Of a stretch of DNA of 64,000 bases, positions 46,889-57,025 are shown piece after piece. Positions within the stretch are counted from its first letter, which is position 1. Every line of letters begins with the position of its first letter. The notes beneath the pieces are model-generated. The model was not told the origin of the DNA, searched no databases, and was given only the letters and a program-made list of their open reading frames with translations. The position numbers and the translations under genes are program-made. The DNA lies in contig SVEL01000005.1 of the NCBI GenBank assembly GCA_015057425.1, positions 1-64,000 on the forward strand, read 5' to 3'. This stretch comes from Lachnospiraceae bacterium (lineage in GTDB: Bacteria; Bacillota; Clostridia; Lachnospirales; Lachnospiraceae).

Positions 46889-48226
46889 TTACTGTATAAG
46901 TGTAAGAATTCCCTGCTTTGAGCTGTTTGCCTGAGAAAGCATAGCCTGACCTGCCTGCTCTAATATACTGCTCTTTGAAAAGCTAACCATCTCATCAGCC
47001 ATATTGGCATCACGTATAAGACTTTCGGAGGCCTGTACATTTTCGGAAGTATTATCCAGATTTTTAATGGTAAATTCCAAACGGTTCTGCATAGCACCGA
47101 GGTATGAACGATAGTCAGATACTTCAGTCAGGGCATTTTTGATAGACGTAAGAGCCTTTCCTGCCTTTTCGTGTGACATTACATTTAAGTTGTTAACGCC
47201 AATGGTTGATGCATTGATAGTTCTTATAATATAGTTCATAGTATTGCCTTCTTCGGCACCAACCTGCAGTTTGATGGTATTTTCCGTATCAACCAGATTA
47301 CCGGTTTTTACAAGACCCATTCCGTCCTGATATGGAGGACCACCTGAAATAGCGTATAATTGGAGAGTGGCTCCGTTTGAAGAAATACCGTTGGCATGTC
47401 CGATGTGTATATCACCACGGGCACTCTGATAACCATCAAAAGGTGGAACTGTCTGCTGATCCTTTACGATTTGCATTATTTCATTGACAATATCTTCTCC
47501 GGTTGTAATAGCCGGATTTTTTACACCGATTTCTATGCTTAGTGAAGCACGGTCAGAAGTAGGGTCGGAAAGAGTAAATGAACTGCCTGTTCCGTCATTA
47601 AATGAAAATGCAAACACCTGACTGCAGTTTTCGGTACATGTTGCAGAAAAGGTTTTACCAATAAGTTCATCAATATTTTTTTCAGTAATTTTTGAAAAGT
47701 CTATTTCAGTTCCATATACACTTCTGTTTAAGCCTGTGGCAGTTGTAACGGAAAGTGAAGTGTTCATCGGTACGTCACCGCTTTGACCGTTGCCTACTGA
47801 AACTAATGAGTCTATTTTTAAAACAGGGATTGTGTTAAACTCCGTTGAATCAGATATACGGTTTATCTCCATAGTAAGCTGATTGATTTCCTGCTGTATT
47901 GCCTGACGGTCTTCTTGGGTGTTTGTGTCATTGGCAGCCTGTACGGCAAGCTCGTTCATTCTGTGAAGAAGGTCATGGACTTCGTTCAAAGCACCATCTG
48001 CAGTCTGAATCATAGATATGCCGTCCTGTGAATTAAGAGAGGCTTTGTTCAAACCACGTATCTGCCATCTCATTTTTTCGGATATGGCAAGACCGGCAGC
48101 ATCATCAGCGGCGCGATTTAATTTATATCCTGAACCTAAGCGTTCGCTTGTTTTTGCTTTATTGCGGGAATTGATGTTTAAGTATCTGGCATTTGCCTGA
48201 GCTTCCAGGTTGTGTTGAATTATCAT
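46889..48226 (-). CDS. fliC: Flagellin
   Basis: 445 aa. The N-terminal D0/D1 region is diagnostic: SERLGSGYKLNRAADDAAGL, then AVQAANDTNTQEDRQAIQQE. The C-terminal D1/D0 region has RLEFTIKNLDNTSENVQASE and ends ILEQAGQAMLSQANSSKQG then ILTLIQ. The ~170-residue centre is the variable surface domain. It forms the filament. No other flagellar gene is in the window, so it is a solitary flagellin gene with its own promoter and terminator. AAGGAG site 9 bases before the start. Confidence 0.96.
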   Translation of the reverse strand: MIIQHNLEAQANARYLNINSRNKAKTSERLGSGYKLNRAADDAAGLAISEKMRWQIRGLNKASLNSQDGISMIQTADGALNEVHDLLHRMNELAVQAANDTNTQEDRQAIQQEINQLTMEINRISDSTEFNTIPVLKIDSLVSVGNGQSGDVPMNTSLSVTTATGLNRSVYGTEIDFSKITEKNIDELIGKTFSATCTENCSQVFAFSFNDGTGSSFTLSDPTSDRASLSIEIGVKNPAITTGEDIVNEIMQIVKDQQTVPPFDGYQSARGDIHIGHANGISSNGATLQLYAISGGPPYQDGMGLVKTGNLVDTENTIKLQVGAEEGNTMNYIIRTINASTIGVNNLNVMSHEKAGKALTSIKNALTEVSDYRSYLGAMQNRLEFTIKNLDNTSENVQASESLIRDANMADEMVSFSKSSILEQAGQAMLSQANSSKQGILTLIQ

Positions 48227-48354
48227 ACGTAAACTCCTTATCTTCCTTATATTAATATAATAAAGTTTTGATTATTATTTTACCCAATACTGCGTTTGTT
48301 TTGCATTTGTTTTACAATGTATTGTTTTACATAAATAATTAACCACTATATGTA

Positions 48355-48382
48355 GTATCGGACAAAGGGCGGGGAAAGTTTA
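48355..48382 (-). promoter_or_regulatory. Sigma-28 (SigD) type promoter of flagellin
   Basis: On the minus strand TAAA (48382-48379) is followed after 16 nt by TCCGATAC (48362-48355), close to the TAAA-N15-GCCGATAA consensus. The resulting leader is ~120 nt and contains two AAGGA motifs near the start codon, a possible CsrA target. Confidence 0.7.
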
Positions 48383-48472
48383 TAGTTATTTACAGAAAAC
48401 ATATTATTATATAAGGAAAAAAGTCGAAAAATAAAAGTTTATATTTTCTTAAGAAAAAAAATAAAAAAATGC

Positions 48473-48501
48473 TTGCATTATTTGGAAATATAGTGTAAAC
48501 T
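48473..48501 (+). promoter_or_regulatory. Promoter of the S10 operon
   Basis: TTGCAT (48473-48478) and TAAACT (48496-48501), 17-nt spacer, ~250 bases before rpsJ. Confidence 0.65.
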
Positions 48502-48507
48502 TACTCT

Positions 48508-48754
48508 TGCTGTGACATTGATAGCGTAGAAGCGTGAGGTTGCTGCATTGCGAATGCAGGTTTTCCGTGGAGCGAATGTCAAGTTAGGAAACTGGCGACA
48601 AGTCACTGTACAAGGTAAGAATGGTCCGTTTGGTTAAACGGAAACAACGTGTAGAATGTTGAGCGTAGAGTTGCAACGCGACACACACGGATATGTGTAC
48701 AGTCACCGCTTGTCGTACTTATGTTAAAAGTGCGAAAAGGAGGCGACTTTTTTT
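48508..48754 (+). ncRNA. Structured mRNA leader of the S10 operon
   Basis: The leader has a CTGCATT-gcg-AATGCAG hairpin (48543-48559). A branched domain is closed by CGACAAG/CTTGTCG (48596-48602 with 48709-48715) and ACTGTAC/GTACAGT (48605-48611 with 48697-48703), and holds TCCGTTT-ggtt-AAACGGA (48625-48642). A final hairpin (48726-48734 with 48744-48751) carries the AGGAGG ribosome binding site in its loop and runs into seven T. S10-operon leaders are autoregulated by L4 in other bacteria; the ligand here is unproven. Confidence 0.75.
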
Positions 48755-49072
48755 ATGGCAAGTCAAGTAATGAGAATCACATTGAAAGCTTACGATCATC
48801 AGTTAGTTGATCAGTCAGCTGCCAAAATCATCGAAACTGTTAAGAAGTCAGGAGCAAAGGTTAGCGGACCTGTACCACTTCCAACTAAGAAGGAAGTAGT
48901 TACAATTCTTAGAGCCGTTCACAAGTATAAAGACTCTAGAGAACAGTTCGAACAGAGAACTCATAAGAGACTCATCGATATCATTGCACCATCACCAAAG
49001 GCTGTTGAAGCATTATCAAAAATCGAAATGCCTGCCGGTGTATGTATCGACATCAAGATGAAGACAAAATAA
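48755..49072 (+). CDS. rpsJ: 30S ribosomal protein S10
   Basis: 105 aa, starting [16 protein letters not shown], the typical S10 opening, and containing [14 protein letters not shown]10 is in the 30S head and is the NusB partner in antitermination. It heads the superoperon. The 154-nt gap to rplC is long and holds a perfect 10-bp hairpin (49157-49196). Confidence 0.97.
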   Translation: MASQVMRITLKAYDHQLVDQSAAKIIETVKKSGAKVSGPVPLPTKKEVVTILRAVHKYKDSREQFEQRTHKRLIDIIAPSPKAVEALSKIEMPAGVCIDIKMKTK

Positions 49073-49156
49073 TTCATCAAACAAACAATTACTTAGTTAA
49101 GCAAGTAATCCTGAATGGTTTAAATATATAATAAGAAGATTTGAACTATCTAGGAT

Positions 49157-49196
49157 GTTTTGGAAGCAATATTTGATAACAGACACCTTCCAAAAC
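49157..49196 (+). promoter_or_regulatory. Hairpin between rpsJ and rplC
   Basis: GTTTTGGAAG (49157-49166) and CTTCCAAAAC (49187-49196) pair perfectly across a 20-nt loop, 30 bases before rplC. There is no T-run, so it is more likely an RNA-processing or binding site than a terminator. Confidence 0.5.
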
Positions 49197-49226
49197 CGCT
49201 GTAGATTAAACAGGAGGTAAAAAGAA

Positions 49227-49862
49227 ATGAAGAAAGCTATTTTAGCAACAAAAGTCGGAATGACACAGATCTTCAACGAAGATGGTGTATTAACACCGGT
49301 TACTGTACTTCAGGCAGGTCCTTGCGTTGTTACTCAGGTTAAGACAGTAGACAACGACGGATACAGCGCTGTACAGGTAGGATTTGTTGACAAGAGAGAA
49401 AAATTAGTTAACAAAGCACAGAAAGGACACTTTGACAAGGCAGGCGTTAGCTGCAAGAGATTTGTTAGAGAGTTCAGGTTTGAAAATGCAGAAGAATATT
49501 CAGTTAAAGATGAAATCAAGGCTGATATCTTCGCAGCAGGTGACAAGGTAGATGCTACTGCAATTGCAAAGGGAAAAGGTTTCCAGGGTGCAATTAAGAG
49601 ACACGGTCAGTCAAGAGGACCTATGGCTCACGGTTCAAAATTCCATCGTCATCAGGGTTCAAACGGTGCATGTTCAAGCCCAAGCCGTGTATTTAAGGGC
49701 AAAGGTATGCCAGGTCACATGGGTGCTAAGAAAATCACAATCCAGAACCTTGAAGTAGTTAGAATAGATGTAGATAATAACTTAATCTTAGTTAAGGGTG
49801 CAGTTCCTGGACCAAAGAAAGCTTTGGTAACAATTAAGGAAACTGTAAAATCCGGTAAGTAA
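49227..49862 (+). CDS. rplC: 50S ribosomal protein L3
   Basis: 211 aa. Starts [16 protein letters not shown] and carries [20 protein letters not shown] and the [16 protein letters not shown] segment, all L3 hallmarks. L3 starts 50S assembly and touches the peptidyl transferase centre. GGAGG precedes it; L4 follows after 30 bases. Confidence 0.98.
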   Translation: MKKAILATKVGMTQIFNEDGVLTPVTVLQAGPCVVTQVKTVDNDGYSAVQVGFVDKREKLVNKAQKGHFDKAGVSCKRFVREFRFENAEEYSVKDEIKADIFAAGDKVDATAIAKGKGFQGAIKRHGQSRGPMAHGSKFHRHQGSNGACSSPSRVFKGKGMPGHMGAKKITIQNLEVVRIDVDNNLILVKGAVPGPKKALVTIKETVKSGK

Positions 49863-49892
49863 TTCTTATTTTAAGGAAGGAGGAACACACAG

Positions 49893-50513
49893 ATGTCAAA
49901 AGTATCTGTTTATAATATGGAAGGCAAACAGGTTGGCGACATAGAACTTAACGATGCTGTATTTGGTGTAGAAGTTAACGAACACCTCGTACACATGGCA
50001 GTTGTTGCACAGCTTGCAAATAAGCGTCAGGGAACTCAGAACGCTAAGACACGTTCAGAAGTTAGCGGCGGCGGAAAGAAACCTTGGAAGCAGAAAGGCA
50101 CAGGCCATGCAAGACAGGGTTCAACAAGATCACCACAGTGGACAGGCGGTGGAGTTGTATTTGCTCCGAAGCCAAGAGATTACTCAATCAAGTTAAACAA
50201 GAAAGAAAAGCAGTTAGCTCTTAAGTCAGCTTTAACAAGCAGAGTAAACGAAAACAAGTTCATCGTAGTTGACGAGTTCAAGATGGATGAAATCAAAACA
50301 AAGAAATTTGCTGAAGTTATGACAAACTTAAAGGTTGATAAGGCACTCGTTGTATTAGCTGAAAACAATCAGAACGTAGTTGCATCAGCAAAGAACATTC
50401 CTTCAGTAAAGACAGCTTTAACAAACACAATCAATGTATATGACATTCTTAAGTATGATACATTAGTTATGGATAAGGCTGCAGTAACAAAAATCGAGGA
50501 GGTATATGCATAA
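49893..50513 (+). CDS. rplD: 50S ribosomal protein L4
   Basis: 206 aa with the conserved extended loop [19 protein letters not shown] and [15 protein letters not shown] that lines the exit tunnel. In other bacteria L4 represses its own operon through the leader, so it is the first candidate ligand for the structured leader before rpsJ. It overlaps rplW by one base. Confidence 0.98.
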   Translation: MSKVSVYNMEGKQVGDIELNDAVFGVEVNEHLVHMAVVAQLANKRQGTQNAKTRSEVSGGGKKPWKQKGTGHARQGSTRSPQWTGGGVVFAPKPRDYSIKLNKKEKQLALKSALTSRVNENKFIVVDEFKMDEIKTKKFAEVMTNLKVDKALVVLAENNQNVVASAKNIPSVKTALTNTINVYDILKYDTLVMDKAAVTKIEEVYA

Positions 50514-50812
50514 TGGCTGATATTAAATATTATGACGTAATTCTCAAACCTGTTATTACAGAAAAGAGTATGAATGATATGAGCGAAAAGAAATATACTT
50601 TCTTAGTTCATACAGACGCAACAAAGACACAGATTAAAGAAGCTGTTGAAAAGATGTTCGCAGGAACAAAAGTAAAGAGCGTTAACACAATGAACCTTGA
50701 CGGTAAGAACCGTAGAAGAGGTCTTGTAACAGGAAAGACAGCACAGAAGAAGAAAGCTATCGTTCAGTTAACAGAAGACAGCAAAGATATCGAAATCTTT
50801 GAAGGATTATAA
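50513..50812 (+). CDS. rplW: 50S ribosomal protein L23
   Basis: 99 aa, beginning [18 protein letters not shown] and containing [20 protein letters not shown]23 sits at the tunnel exit and docks trigger factor and SRP. The start ATG shares a base with the rplD stop (TAATG). An 85-base gap with a GGCTGCAT/ATGTAGCC stem precedes rplB. Confidence 0.97.
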   Translation: MADIKYYDVILKPVITEKSMNDMSEKKYTFLVHTDATKTQIKEAVEKMFAGTKVKSVNTMNLDGKNRRRGLVTGKTAQKKKAIVQLTEDSKDIEIFEGL

Positions 50813-50897
50813 GATAAAGTAAACAGGGCTGCATGATAATTATCTCACGTATATGTAGCCGGAATCAGAAATCTGATTTTATGAAAGGAGAACAACA

Positions 50898-51740
50898 ATG
50901 GGAATTAAGACATATAACCCATATACACCTTCCAGAAGAAACATGACAGGTCTTGATTTTACAGAAATCACAAAGTCAACACCGGAAAAGTCATTAGTAG
51001 TTTCTTTAAAGAAGAATGCCGGTCGTAACAACCAGGGTAAAATCACAGTAAGACACCACGGTGGTGGAGTTAGAAGAAAATACAGAATCATCGACTTCAA
51101 GAGAAGAAAAGATGATATACCTGCAACAGTAGTTGCTATAGAATATGATCCAAACAGAACAGCAAATATCGCACTTATCTGCTATGCAGATGGCGAAAAG
51201 GCTTACATCCTTGCTCCTAACGGATTAAAAGTTGGAACAAAGATTATGAACGGACCTAATGCAGAAGTTAAAGTTGGTAACTGCTTACCACTTTCAGAAA
51301 TTCCTGTAGGTACAGAAATTCATAACATCGAACTTTATCCTGGAAAAGGTGGACAGTTAGTTCGTTCAGCTGGTAACACAGCTCAGCTTATGGCTAAGGA
51401 AGGCAAATATGCTACACTTAGACTTCCATCAGGCGAAATGAGAATGGTTCCAATTATCTGCCGTGCAACAATCGGTCAGGTTGGTAACATTGAACACGAC
51501 CTCGTAAATATCGGTAAAGCCGGTAGAAAACGTCACATGGGTATCAGACCTACAGTTCGTGGTTCTGTAATGAACCCTAACGACCATCCACACGGTGGTG
51601 GTGAAGGTAGAACAAGTATTGGTCGTCCGGGTCCATGTACACCTTGGGGTAAACCAGCACTTGGCTTAAAGACAAGAAAGAAGAACAAACAGTCTAACAA
51701 GCTCATCATTAGAAGACGTGATGGCAAGAACATGAAATAG
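50898..51740 (+). CDS. rplB: 50S ribosomal protein L2
   Basis: 280 aa with [17 protein letters not shown] near the start and the invariant [18 protein letters not shown] containing the functional His, then [16 protein letters not shown]2 is needed for subunit joining and peptidyl transfer. rpsS follows after 12 bases. Confidence 0.98.
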   Translation: MGIKTYNPYTPSRRNMTGLDFTEITKSTPEKSLVVSLKKNAGRNNQGKITVRHHGGGVRRKYRIIDFKRRKDDIPATVVAIEYDPNRTANIALICYADGEKAYILAPNGLKVGTKIMNGPNAEVKVGNCLPLSEIPVGTEIHNIELYPGKGGQLVRSAGNTAQLMAKEGKYATLRLPSGEMRMVPIICRATIGQVGNIEHDLVNIGKAGRKRHMGIRPTVRGSVMNPNDHPHGGGEGRTSIGRPGPCTPWGKPALGLKTRKKNKQSNKLIIRRRDGKNMK

Positions 51741-51752
51741 GAGGAAGACTAA

Positions 51753-52031
51753 ATGGCTAGATCATTAAAAAAAGGACCATTTGCGGATGCAAGCTTACTT
51801 AAAAAAGTAGATGCTATGGTAGCATCAGGACAGAATCAGGTTATTAAAACTTGGTCAAGACGTTCTACAATCTTCCCTCAAATGGTTGGACTTACAATAG
51901 CAGTTCACGACGGAAGAAAGCATGTGCCAGTATATGTAACAGAAGACATGGTTGGACACAAACTTGGTGAATTCGTTGCAACAAGAACATACAGAGGACA
52001 TGGTAAGGACGAGAAGAAGTCAAGAAGATAA
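51753..52031 (+). CDS. rpsS: 30S ribosomal protein S19
   Basis: 92 aa: [32 protein letters not shown] and [12 protein letters not shown] are diagnostic. It binds 16S rRNA in the head with S13. Confidence 0.98.
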   Translation: MARSLKKGPFADASLLKKVDAMVASGQNQVIKTWSRRSTIFPQMVGLTIAVHDGRKHVPVYVTEDMVGHKLGEFVATRTYRGHGKDEKKSRR

Positions 52032-52057
52032 TTAGATTTTGAAAGGAGGACGCATCC

Positions 52058-52444
52058 ATGGCTAAAGGACATAGATCCCAGATAAAGAGAGAAAGAAATG
52101 CTAATAAGGATACAAGACCATCAGCAAAACTTTCATATGCCAGAGTTTCAGTTCAGAAAGCTTGCTTCGTATTAGATGCAATCAGAGGTAAAGATGTACA
52201 GACAGCTCTCGGTATTTTAGCATATAACCCAAGATACGCATCAAGCGTTATCGAAAAATTATTAAAATCAGCAATCGCAAATGCTGAAAACAACAACGGT
52301 ATGAACGTTGAGAACCTTTATATTGAAGAATGTTATGCAAATAAAGGACCTTCAATTAAGAGAATCAAACCAAGAGCACAGGGTAGAGCATACAGAATCG
52401 AAAAAGGTGTATGCCATATCACATTAGTACTTAACGAGAGATAA
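52058..52444 (+). CDS. rplV: 50S ribosomal protein L22
   Basis: 128 aa with ALGILAYNPRYASSVIEKLL and a C-terminal KRIKPRAQGRAYRIEKG loop that reaches the exit tunnel and is the site of macrolide effects. The first ~15 residues (KGHRSQIKRERNANKD) are a basic extension compared with short L22 forms. Confidence 0.97.
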   Translation: MAKGHRSQIKRERNANKDTRPSAKLSYARVSVQKACFVLDAIRGKDVQTALGILAYNPRYASSVIEKLLKSAIANAENNNGMNVENLYIEECYANKGPSIKRIKPRAQGRAYRIEKGVCHITLVLNER

Positions 52445-52502
52445 TTAAAAGAATGGCCCTGAAGAATAGAAATTCTTCAATGTATAAGAAAGGAGAAACA
52501 TA

Positions 52503-53171
52503 ATGGGACAGAAAGTTAATCCACACGGCATAAGAGTCGGTGTAATTAAAGATTGGGATTCCAAATGGTATGCTGATGCTGATTTTTCAGATAACCTTGT
52601 AGAAGATTACAAGATTAGAACATACCTTAAAGAAAAGTTATACAACTCAGGTGTTTCAAAGATTGAAATCGAAAGAACAACTGATAAAGTTAAAGTAGTA
52701 GTTTACACAGCTAAGCCAGGCGTTGTAATCGGTAAAGGTGGCGCTGAAATAGATAAGCTTAAAGCTGATGTTCAGAAGTTATCAACAAAGAAAGTATTTG
52801 TTGATGTTAAAGAAATCAAGAAACCGGATAAAGATGCTCAGTTAGTAGCTGAAAACATCGCACTTCAGTTAGAAAACCGTGTTTCATTCAGAAGAGCAAT
52901 GAAGTCATGTATCCAGAGAACAATGAAGTCTGGTGCTTTAGGTATCAAGACAGCAGTTTCAGGACGTCTCGGTGGTGCTGATATGGCTCGTACAGAATTC
53001 TATAGCGAAGGTACTATTCCTCTTCAGACATTAAGAGCAGATATCGATTATGGATTTGCTGAAGCAGATACAACATACGGTAAGTTCGGCGTTAAGGTTT
53101 GGATTTACAGAGGCGAAGTACTCCCAACTAAAGCAAACAAAGAAGACAAAAAGGAAGGGAGCGATAAATAA
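52503..53171 (+). CDS. rpsC: 30S ribosomal protein S3
   Basis: 222 aa. [20 protein letters not shown], the KH-domain loop [15 protein letters not shown] and [12 protein letters not shown] identify S3, which lines the mRNA entry channel. It shares one base with rplP. Confidence 0.98.
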   Translation: MGQKVNPHGIRVGVIKDWDSKWYADADFSDNLVEDYKIRTYLKEKLYNSGVSKIEIERTTDKVKVVVYTAKPGVVIGKGGAEIDKLKADVQKLSTKKVFVDVKEIKKPDKDAQLVAENIALQLENRVSFRRAMKSCIQRTMKSGALGIKTAVSGRLGGADMARTEFYSEGTIPLQTLRADIDYGFAEADTTYGKFGVKVWIYRGEVLPTKANKEDKKEGSDK

Positions 53172-53608
53172 TGTTAATGCCAAAAAGAGTTAAGCGTCGT
53201 AAACAGTTCCGTGGATCAATGAGAGGTAAAGCTTTAAGAGGCAACCAGATCACAAACGGTGAATTCGGTATCGTCGCTACAGAACCAGCATGGATTAGAT
53301 CAAACCAGATTGAAGCTGCCCGTATCGCTATGACAAGATACATCAAGCGTGGTGGTAAAGTTTGGATTAAAATATTCCCTGATAAACCAGTAACTACAAA
53401 ACCAGCAGAAACTCGTATGGGTTCCGGTAAAGGAACACTTGAATACTGGGTAGCAGTTGTTAAGCCGGGTCGTGTAATGTTCGAAATCTCAGGCGTTTCA
53501 GAAGAAGTTGCCAGAGAAGCGTTAAGACTTGCAACACACAAGCTTCCTGTAAAATGTAAAATAGTTTCTCGCGCAGAATTAGAAGGCGGTGACAACAGTG
53601 AAAATTAG
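53171..53608 (+). CDS. rplP: 50S ribosomal protein L16
   Basis: 145 aa. Starts [35 protein letters not shown] is the conserved loop near the A-site tRNA. Overlaps rpsC by one base and rpmC by 11, so the three are translationally coupled. Confidence 0.98.
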   Translation: MLMPKRVKRRKQFRGSMRGKALRGNQITNGEFGIVATEPAWIRSNQIEAARIAMTRYIKRGGKVWIKIFPDKPVTTKPAETRMGSGKGTLEYWVAVVKPGRVMFEISGVSEEVAREALRLATHKLPVKCKIVSRAELEGGDNSEN

Positions 53609-53801
53609 TAAGTATGTAGAAGATTTAAGAGCAAAATCAGCTGCAGATTTGGAAAACGAATTAGTAGCTGCAAAGAAGGAACTCTTCAATTTAAGATTCC
53701 AGAACGCAACAAACCAGTTGGATAACACAAGCAGAATTAAAGAAGTAAGAAAGAATATCGCAAGAATTCAGACAATTCTTACTGAAAAGGCTGCAAACTA
53801 A
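53598..53801 (+). CDS. rpmC: 50S ribosomal protein L29
   Basis: 67 aa from GTG 53598, giving the normal short N-terminus [13 protein letters not shown]; a GTG at 53589 would add three residues. [19 protein letters not shown] is diagnostic. L29 is at the tunnel exit beside L23. Confidence 0.95.
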   Translation: MKISKYVEDLRAKSAADLENELVAAKKELFNLRFQNATNQLDNTSRIKEVRKNIARIQTILTEKAAN

Positions 53802-53843
53802 TAGCTGGTACACAGTCGTATTCTAAGAAAGGAGACAGTAGTT

Positions 53844-54098
53844 GTGGAAAGAAATTTAAGAAAAACACGTACAGGTAAAGTTGTAAGTGATAAAATGGAC
53901 AAGACAATCGTTGTTGCAGTACAGGATAACGTAAAGCATCCTTTATACAACAAGATCGTTAAAAGAACATATAAATTAAAAGCACACGATGAAAATAACG
54001 AATGCGGTATCGGTGATACAGTAAAAGTTATGGAAACAAGAGCTTTATCAAAGGATAAGAGATGGAGACTTGTTGAGATAATCGAAAAGGCTAGATAA
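53844..54098 (+). CDS. rpsQ: 30S ribosomal protein S17
   Basis: 84 aa from GTG 53844 ([20 protein letters not shown]). OB-fold protein that binds 16S rRNA early in assembly. AAAGGAG lies 9 bases upstream. Confidence 0.97.
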   Translation: MERNLRKTRTGKVVSDKMDKTIVVAVQDNVKHPLYNKIVKRTYKLKAHDENNECGIGDTVKVMETRALSKDKRWRLVEIIEKAR

Positions 54099-54160
54099 TT
54101 GTAAATATAGTGTAGTACACTCATAAGCCCCCGGATGGGTGGCAGAATGGAGGAAATAAC

Positions 54161-54529
54161 ATGATTCAACAGGAAAGTAGACTTAAAGTCGCTGATAATA
54201 CAGGCGCTAAAGAATTACTTTGCATTAGAGTAATGGGTGGTTCTACTAGAAGATATGCCAACATTGGTGACATCATCGTAGCTTCAGTTAAAGAAGCAAC
54301 ACCAGGCGGTGTTGTAAAAAAAGGTGATGTTGTTAAGGCTGTAGTAGTTCGCTCTGTAAAAGGCGCTCGTCGTAAAGACGGTTCTTATATTAAATTTGAC
54401 GAAAATGCTGCGGTTATCATTAAAGATGATAAGAACCCAAGAGGTACACGTATCTTTGGACCTGTAGCAAGAGAGTTAAGAGAAAAACAGTTTATGAAAA
54501 TTGTTTCATTAGCACCAGAAGTATTATAA
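54161..54529 (+). CDS. rplN: 50S ribosomal protein L14
   Basis: 122 aa: [20 protein letters not shown], and [20 protein letters not shown]. It forms intersubunit bridge B8 and binds the silencing factor RsfS. GGAGG upstream; rplX follows after 12 bases. Confidence 0.98.
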   Translation: MIQQESRLKVADNTGAKELLCIRVMGGSTRRYANIGDIIVASVKEATPGGVVKKGDVVKAVVVRSVKGARRKDGSYIKFDENAAVIIKDDKNPRGTRIFGPVARELREKQFMKIVSLAPEVL

Positions 54530-54541
54530 GGAGGAGTTCGA

Positions 54542-54853
54542 ATGTCAGCATTAAAGATTAAAAAAGGCGACTTAGTTAAAGTAATCGCCGGTAAAGATAA
54601 AGACAAAGAAGGTAAAGTCCTCGTTGTCAATAAAAAAGCTGGTACTGTAATCGTTGAAGGCATTAACATGCTTACAAAGCATACAAAGCCAAGTGCACAG
54701 AATCAGCAGGGCGGCATCGTAAATCAGGAAGGTCCAATCGACGTTTCTAACGTAATGCTCGTTGTTAATGGAAAGGCTACAAGAGTAGGCTTTAAGGTAG
54801 AAAATGGTAAAAAGGTTCGTGTTGCTAAGGCAACAGGCGAAGTTATCGACTAA
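54542..54853 (+). CDS. rplX: 50S ribosomal protein L24
   Basis: 103 aa with the KOW motif [20 protein letters not shown] and [15 protein letters not shown]. It is one of two assembly-initiating 50S proteins. Confidence 0.98.
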   Translation: MSALKIKKGDLVKVIAGKDKDKEGKVLVVNKKAGTVIVEGINMLTKHTKPSAQNQQGGIVNQEGPIDVSNVMLVVNGKATRVGFKVENGKKVRVAKATGEVID

Positions 54854-54879
54854 TTATTTCGAAAGGAGGTCTGTTTAAA

Positions 54880-55419
54880 TTGAGTAGACTCAAAGAGACT
54901 TACAATAATGAAATCGTAGATGCTATGATGAAAAAGTTTGGGTACAAGAACATTATGCAGGTACCAAAGCTTGATAAAGTTGTTATAAACATGGGCGTTG
55001 GCGAAGCTAAAGACAACGCAAAAGTATTAGAGGCTGCAGTTAGAGATCTTGAAACAATCACAGGTCAGAAGGCAGTTCTTACAAAAGCTAAAAAGTCAGT
55101 TGCTAACTTTAAGATCAGAGAAGGTTTGCCTATCGGATGTAAAGTTACATTAAGAGGAGAAAAGATGTATGAATTCGTTGATAGATTAATCAACCTTGCA
55201 TTACCTCGTGTACGTGACTTTAGAGGTGTTAACCCTAATGCATTCGACGGAAGAGGAAATTACGCTCTTGGTATTAAAGAACAGTTAATCTTCCCTGAAA
55301 TCGAATATGATAAAGTAGATAAGGTTAGAGGTATGGACGTAATTTTCGTTACTACAGCTAACACAGACGAAGAAGCACGTGAATTATTGACATTATTTAA
55401 CATGCCATTCCAGAAATAG
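54880..55419 (+). CDS. rplE: 50S ribosomal protein L5
   Basis: 179 aa from TTG 54880, directed by [38 protein letters not shown] and [16 protein letters not shown] identify it. L5 binds 5S rRNA with L18. Confidence 0.98.
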   Translation: MSRLKETYNNEIVDAMMKKFGYKNIMQVPKLDKVVINMGVGEAKDNAKVLEAAVRDLETITGQKAVLTKAKKSVANFKIREGLPIGCKVTLRGEKMYEFVDRLINLALPRVRDFRGVNPNAFDGRGNYALGIKEQLIFPEIEYDKVDKVRGMDVIFVTTANTDEEARELLTLFNMPFQK

Positions 55420-55436
55420 GTATAGGAGGGAAATCC

Positions 55437-55622
55437 ATGGCTAAGACATCAATGAAAATTAAACAGCAGCGCAAGGCTAAATTCTCTACACAGGAATATA
55501 ACCGCTGCAAAATTTGTGGACGTCCACATGCTTATTTGAGAAAATACGGAATCTGCAGAATTTGCTTCCGTGAATTAGCATATAAAGGCCAGATACCTGG
55601 TGTTAAAAAGGCTTCTTGGTAA
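55437..55622 (+). CDS. rpsZ: 30S ribosomal protein S14, zinc-binding type Z
   Basis: 61 aa, the short zinc form: [20 protein letters not shown] gives the four zinc Cys. It sits in the 30S head between rplE and rpsH, the place typical of the Cys-containing S14 of Gram-positive bacteria. Confidence 0.97.
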   Translation: MAKTSMKIKQQRKAKFSTQEYNRCKICGRPHAYLRKYGICRICFRELAYKGQIPGVKKASW

Positions 55623-55654
55623 GTCGTCCATAATCTTAAAGGAGGAACAAAAAT

Positions 55655-56056
55655 ATGGCAATGAGCGATCCAATCGCAGATATGCTTACAAGAATACGTA
55701 ATGCAAATACTGCTAAACATGATACTGTAGATATTCCTGCATCAAAGATGAAGATTTCAATTGCACAGATTCTTTTAGATGAAGGTTATATCAAAAAGTA
55801 CGATATCATAGAAGATGGTAATTTTAAGACAATTCGCGTTACAATGAAGTATGGTGCTGATAAGAACGAAAAGATCATTACAGGTCTTAAGAGAATTTCA
55901 AAGCCAGGTCTTCGTGTTTACGCTGGTAGCAACGAAATCCCAAGAGTACTTGGTGGTTTAGGTATAGCAATTATTTCAACAAATTCAGGTGTAATCACTG
56001 ACAAAGAAGCTAGAAAGCTTAAAGTTGGTGGCGAAGTACTTGCATTTGTTTGGTAA
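55655..56056 (+). CDS. rpsH: 30S ribosomal protein S8
   Basis: 133 aa: [16 protein letters not shown] and the C-terminal [20 protein letters not shown]. It binds helix 21 of 16S rRNA and represses the spc operon in other bacteria. Confidence 0.98.
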   Translation: MAMSDPIADMLTRIRNANTAKHDTVDIPASKMKISIAQILLDEGYIKKYDIIEDGNFKTIRVTMKYGADKNEKIITGLKRISKPGLRVYAGSNEIPRVLGGLGIAIISTNSGVITDKEARKLKVGGEVLAFVW

Positions 56057-56077
56057 TCATTAAAGGAGGTGCACGGC

Positions 56078-56620
56078 ATGTCACGTATAGGAAGAATGCC
56101 TATCGCTATTCCTGCAGGTGTAACTGTAGATATAGCAGAAAATAATAAAGTGACTGTAAAAGGACCAAAGGGAACTCTTGAAAGAGTATTACCTGCGGAA
56201 ATGGAAATCAAGGTTGAAGGTGCAGAAGTCACTGTATCAAGACCAAATGATTTAAAGAAAATGAAGTCATTACATGGCCTTACAAGAACACTTATAGCTA
56301 ATATGGTTAAGGGTGTTACAGACGGTTATGAAAAAGTACTTGAAATCAACGGTGTTGGTTATAGAGCACAGAAGAATGGTAAGACATTAGTTCTTTCATT
56401 AGGATATTCACATCCTGTAGAAATGATTGATCCTGAAGGACTTGAATCAGTTGTAGAAGGAACAAACAAGATTACTGTTAAAGGTATTGATAAAGAAAAA
56501 GTTGGCCAATACGCTGCTGAAATCAGAGCTAAGAGAGGACCTGAACCATACAAGGGTAAAGGTATTAAATATGCTGATGAAGTTATTAGACGTAAAGTTG
56601 GTAAGACTGGTAAGAAATAA
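56078..56620 (+). CDS. rplF: 50S ribosomal protein L6
   Basis: 180 aa from ATG 56078 ([19 protein letters not shown]), with AAAGGAGG upstream; a frame from GTG 56069 adds three residues and covers part of that site. The C-terminal [20 protein letters not shown] is diagnostic. Located near the factor-binding centre. Confidence 0.98.
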   Translation: MSRIGRMPIAIPAGVTVDIAENNKVTVKGPKGTLERVLPAEMEIKVEGAEVTVSRPNDLKKMKSLHGLTRTLIANMVKGVTDGYEKVLEINGVGYRAQKNGKTLVLSLGYSHPVEMIDPEGLESVVEGTNKITVKGIDKEKVGQYAAEIRAKRGPEPYKGKGIKYADEVIRRKVGKTGKK

Positions 56621-56638
56621 TCAAAGGAGTGAACGGAT

Positions 56639-57007
56639 ATGGTTAGTAAAAAATCAAGAGCGGAAGTCCGCATAAAGAAACATAACAGATTACGTAATCG
56701 TTTTGCCGGAACAGCTGAGAGACCACGTTTAGCTGTTTTCAGAAGCAATAATCATATGTATGCTCAGATTATTGACGATACAGTTGGTAATACACTTGTA
56801 GCAGCTTCAACAGTTGAAAAGGCTGTTAAGGCTGAATTAGAAAAGACCAATAACGTCGATGCAGCTGCATATTTAGGAACTGTAATTGCCAAAAAGGCAC
56901 TTGAAAAAGGTATCACAGAAGTTGTCTTTGATAGAGGCGGATTTATATATCAGGGTAAAATCAAAGCATTAGCAGATGCAGCTAGAGAAGCTGGTCTCAA
57001 TTTCTAG
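56639..57007 (+). CDS. rplR: 50S ribosomal protein L18
   Basis: 122 aa with RNRFAGTAERPRLAVFRSNN and DRGGFIYQGKIKALADAARE. Binds 5S rRNA with L5. Good AAAGGAG site. Confidence 0.98.
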   Translation: MVSKKSRAEVRIKKHNRLRNRFAGTAERPRLAVFRSNNHMYAQIIDDTVGNTLVAASTVEKAVKAELEKTNNVDAAAYLGTVIAKKALEKGITEVVFDRGGFIYQGKIKALADAAREAGLNF

Positions 57008-57025
57008 TCAAGGAGGAAAGTAATA

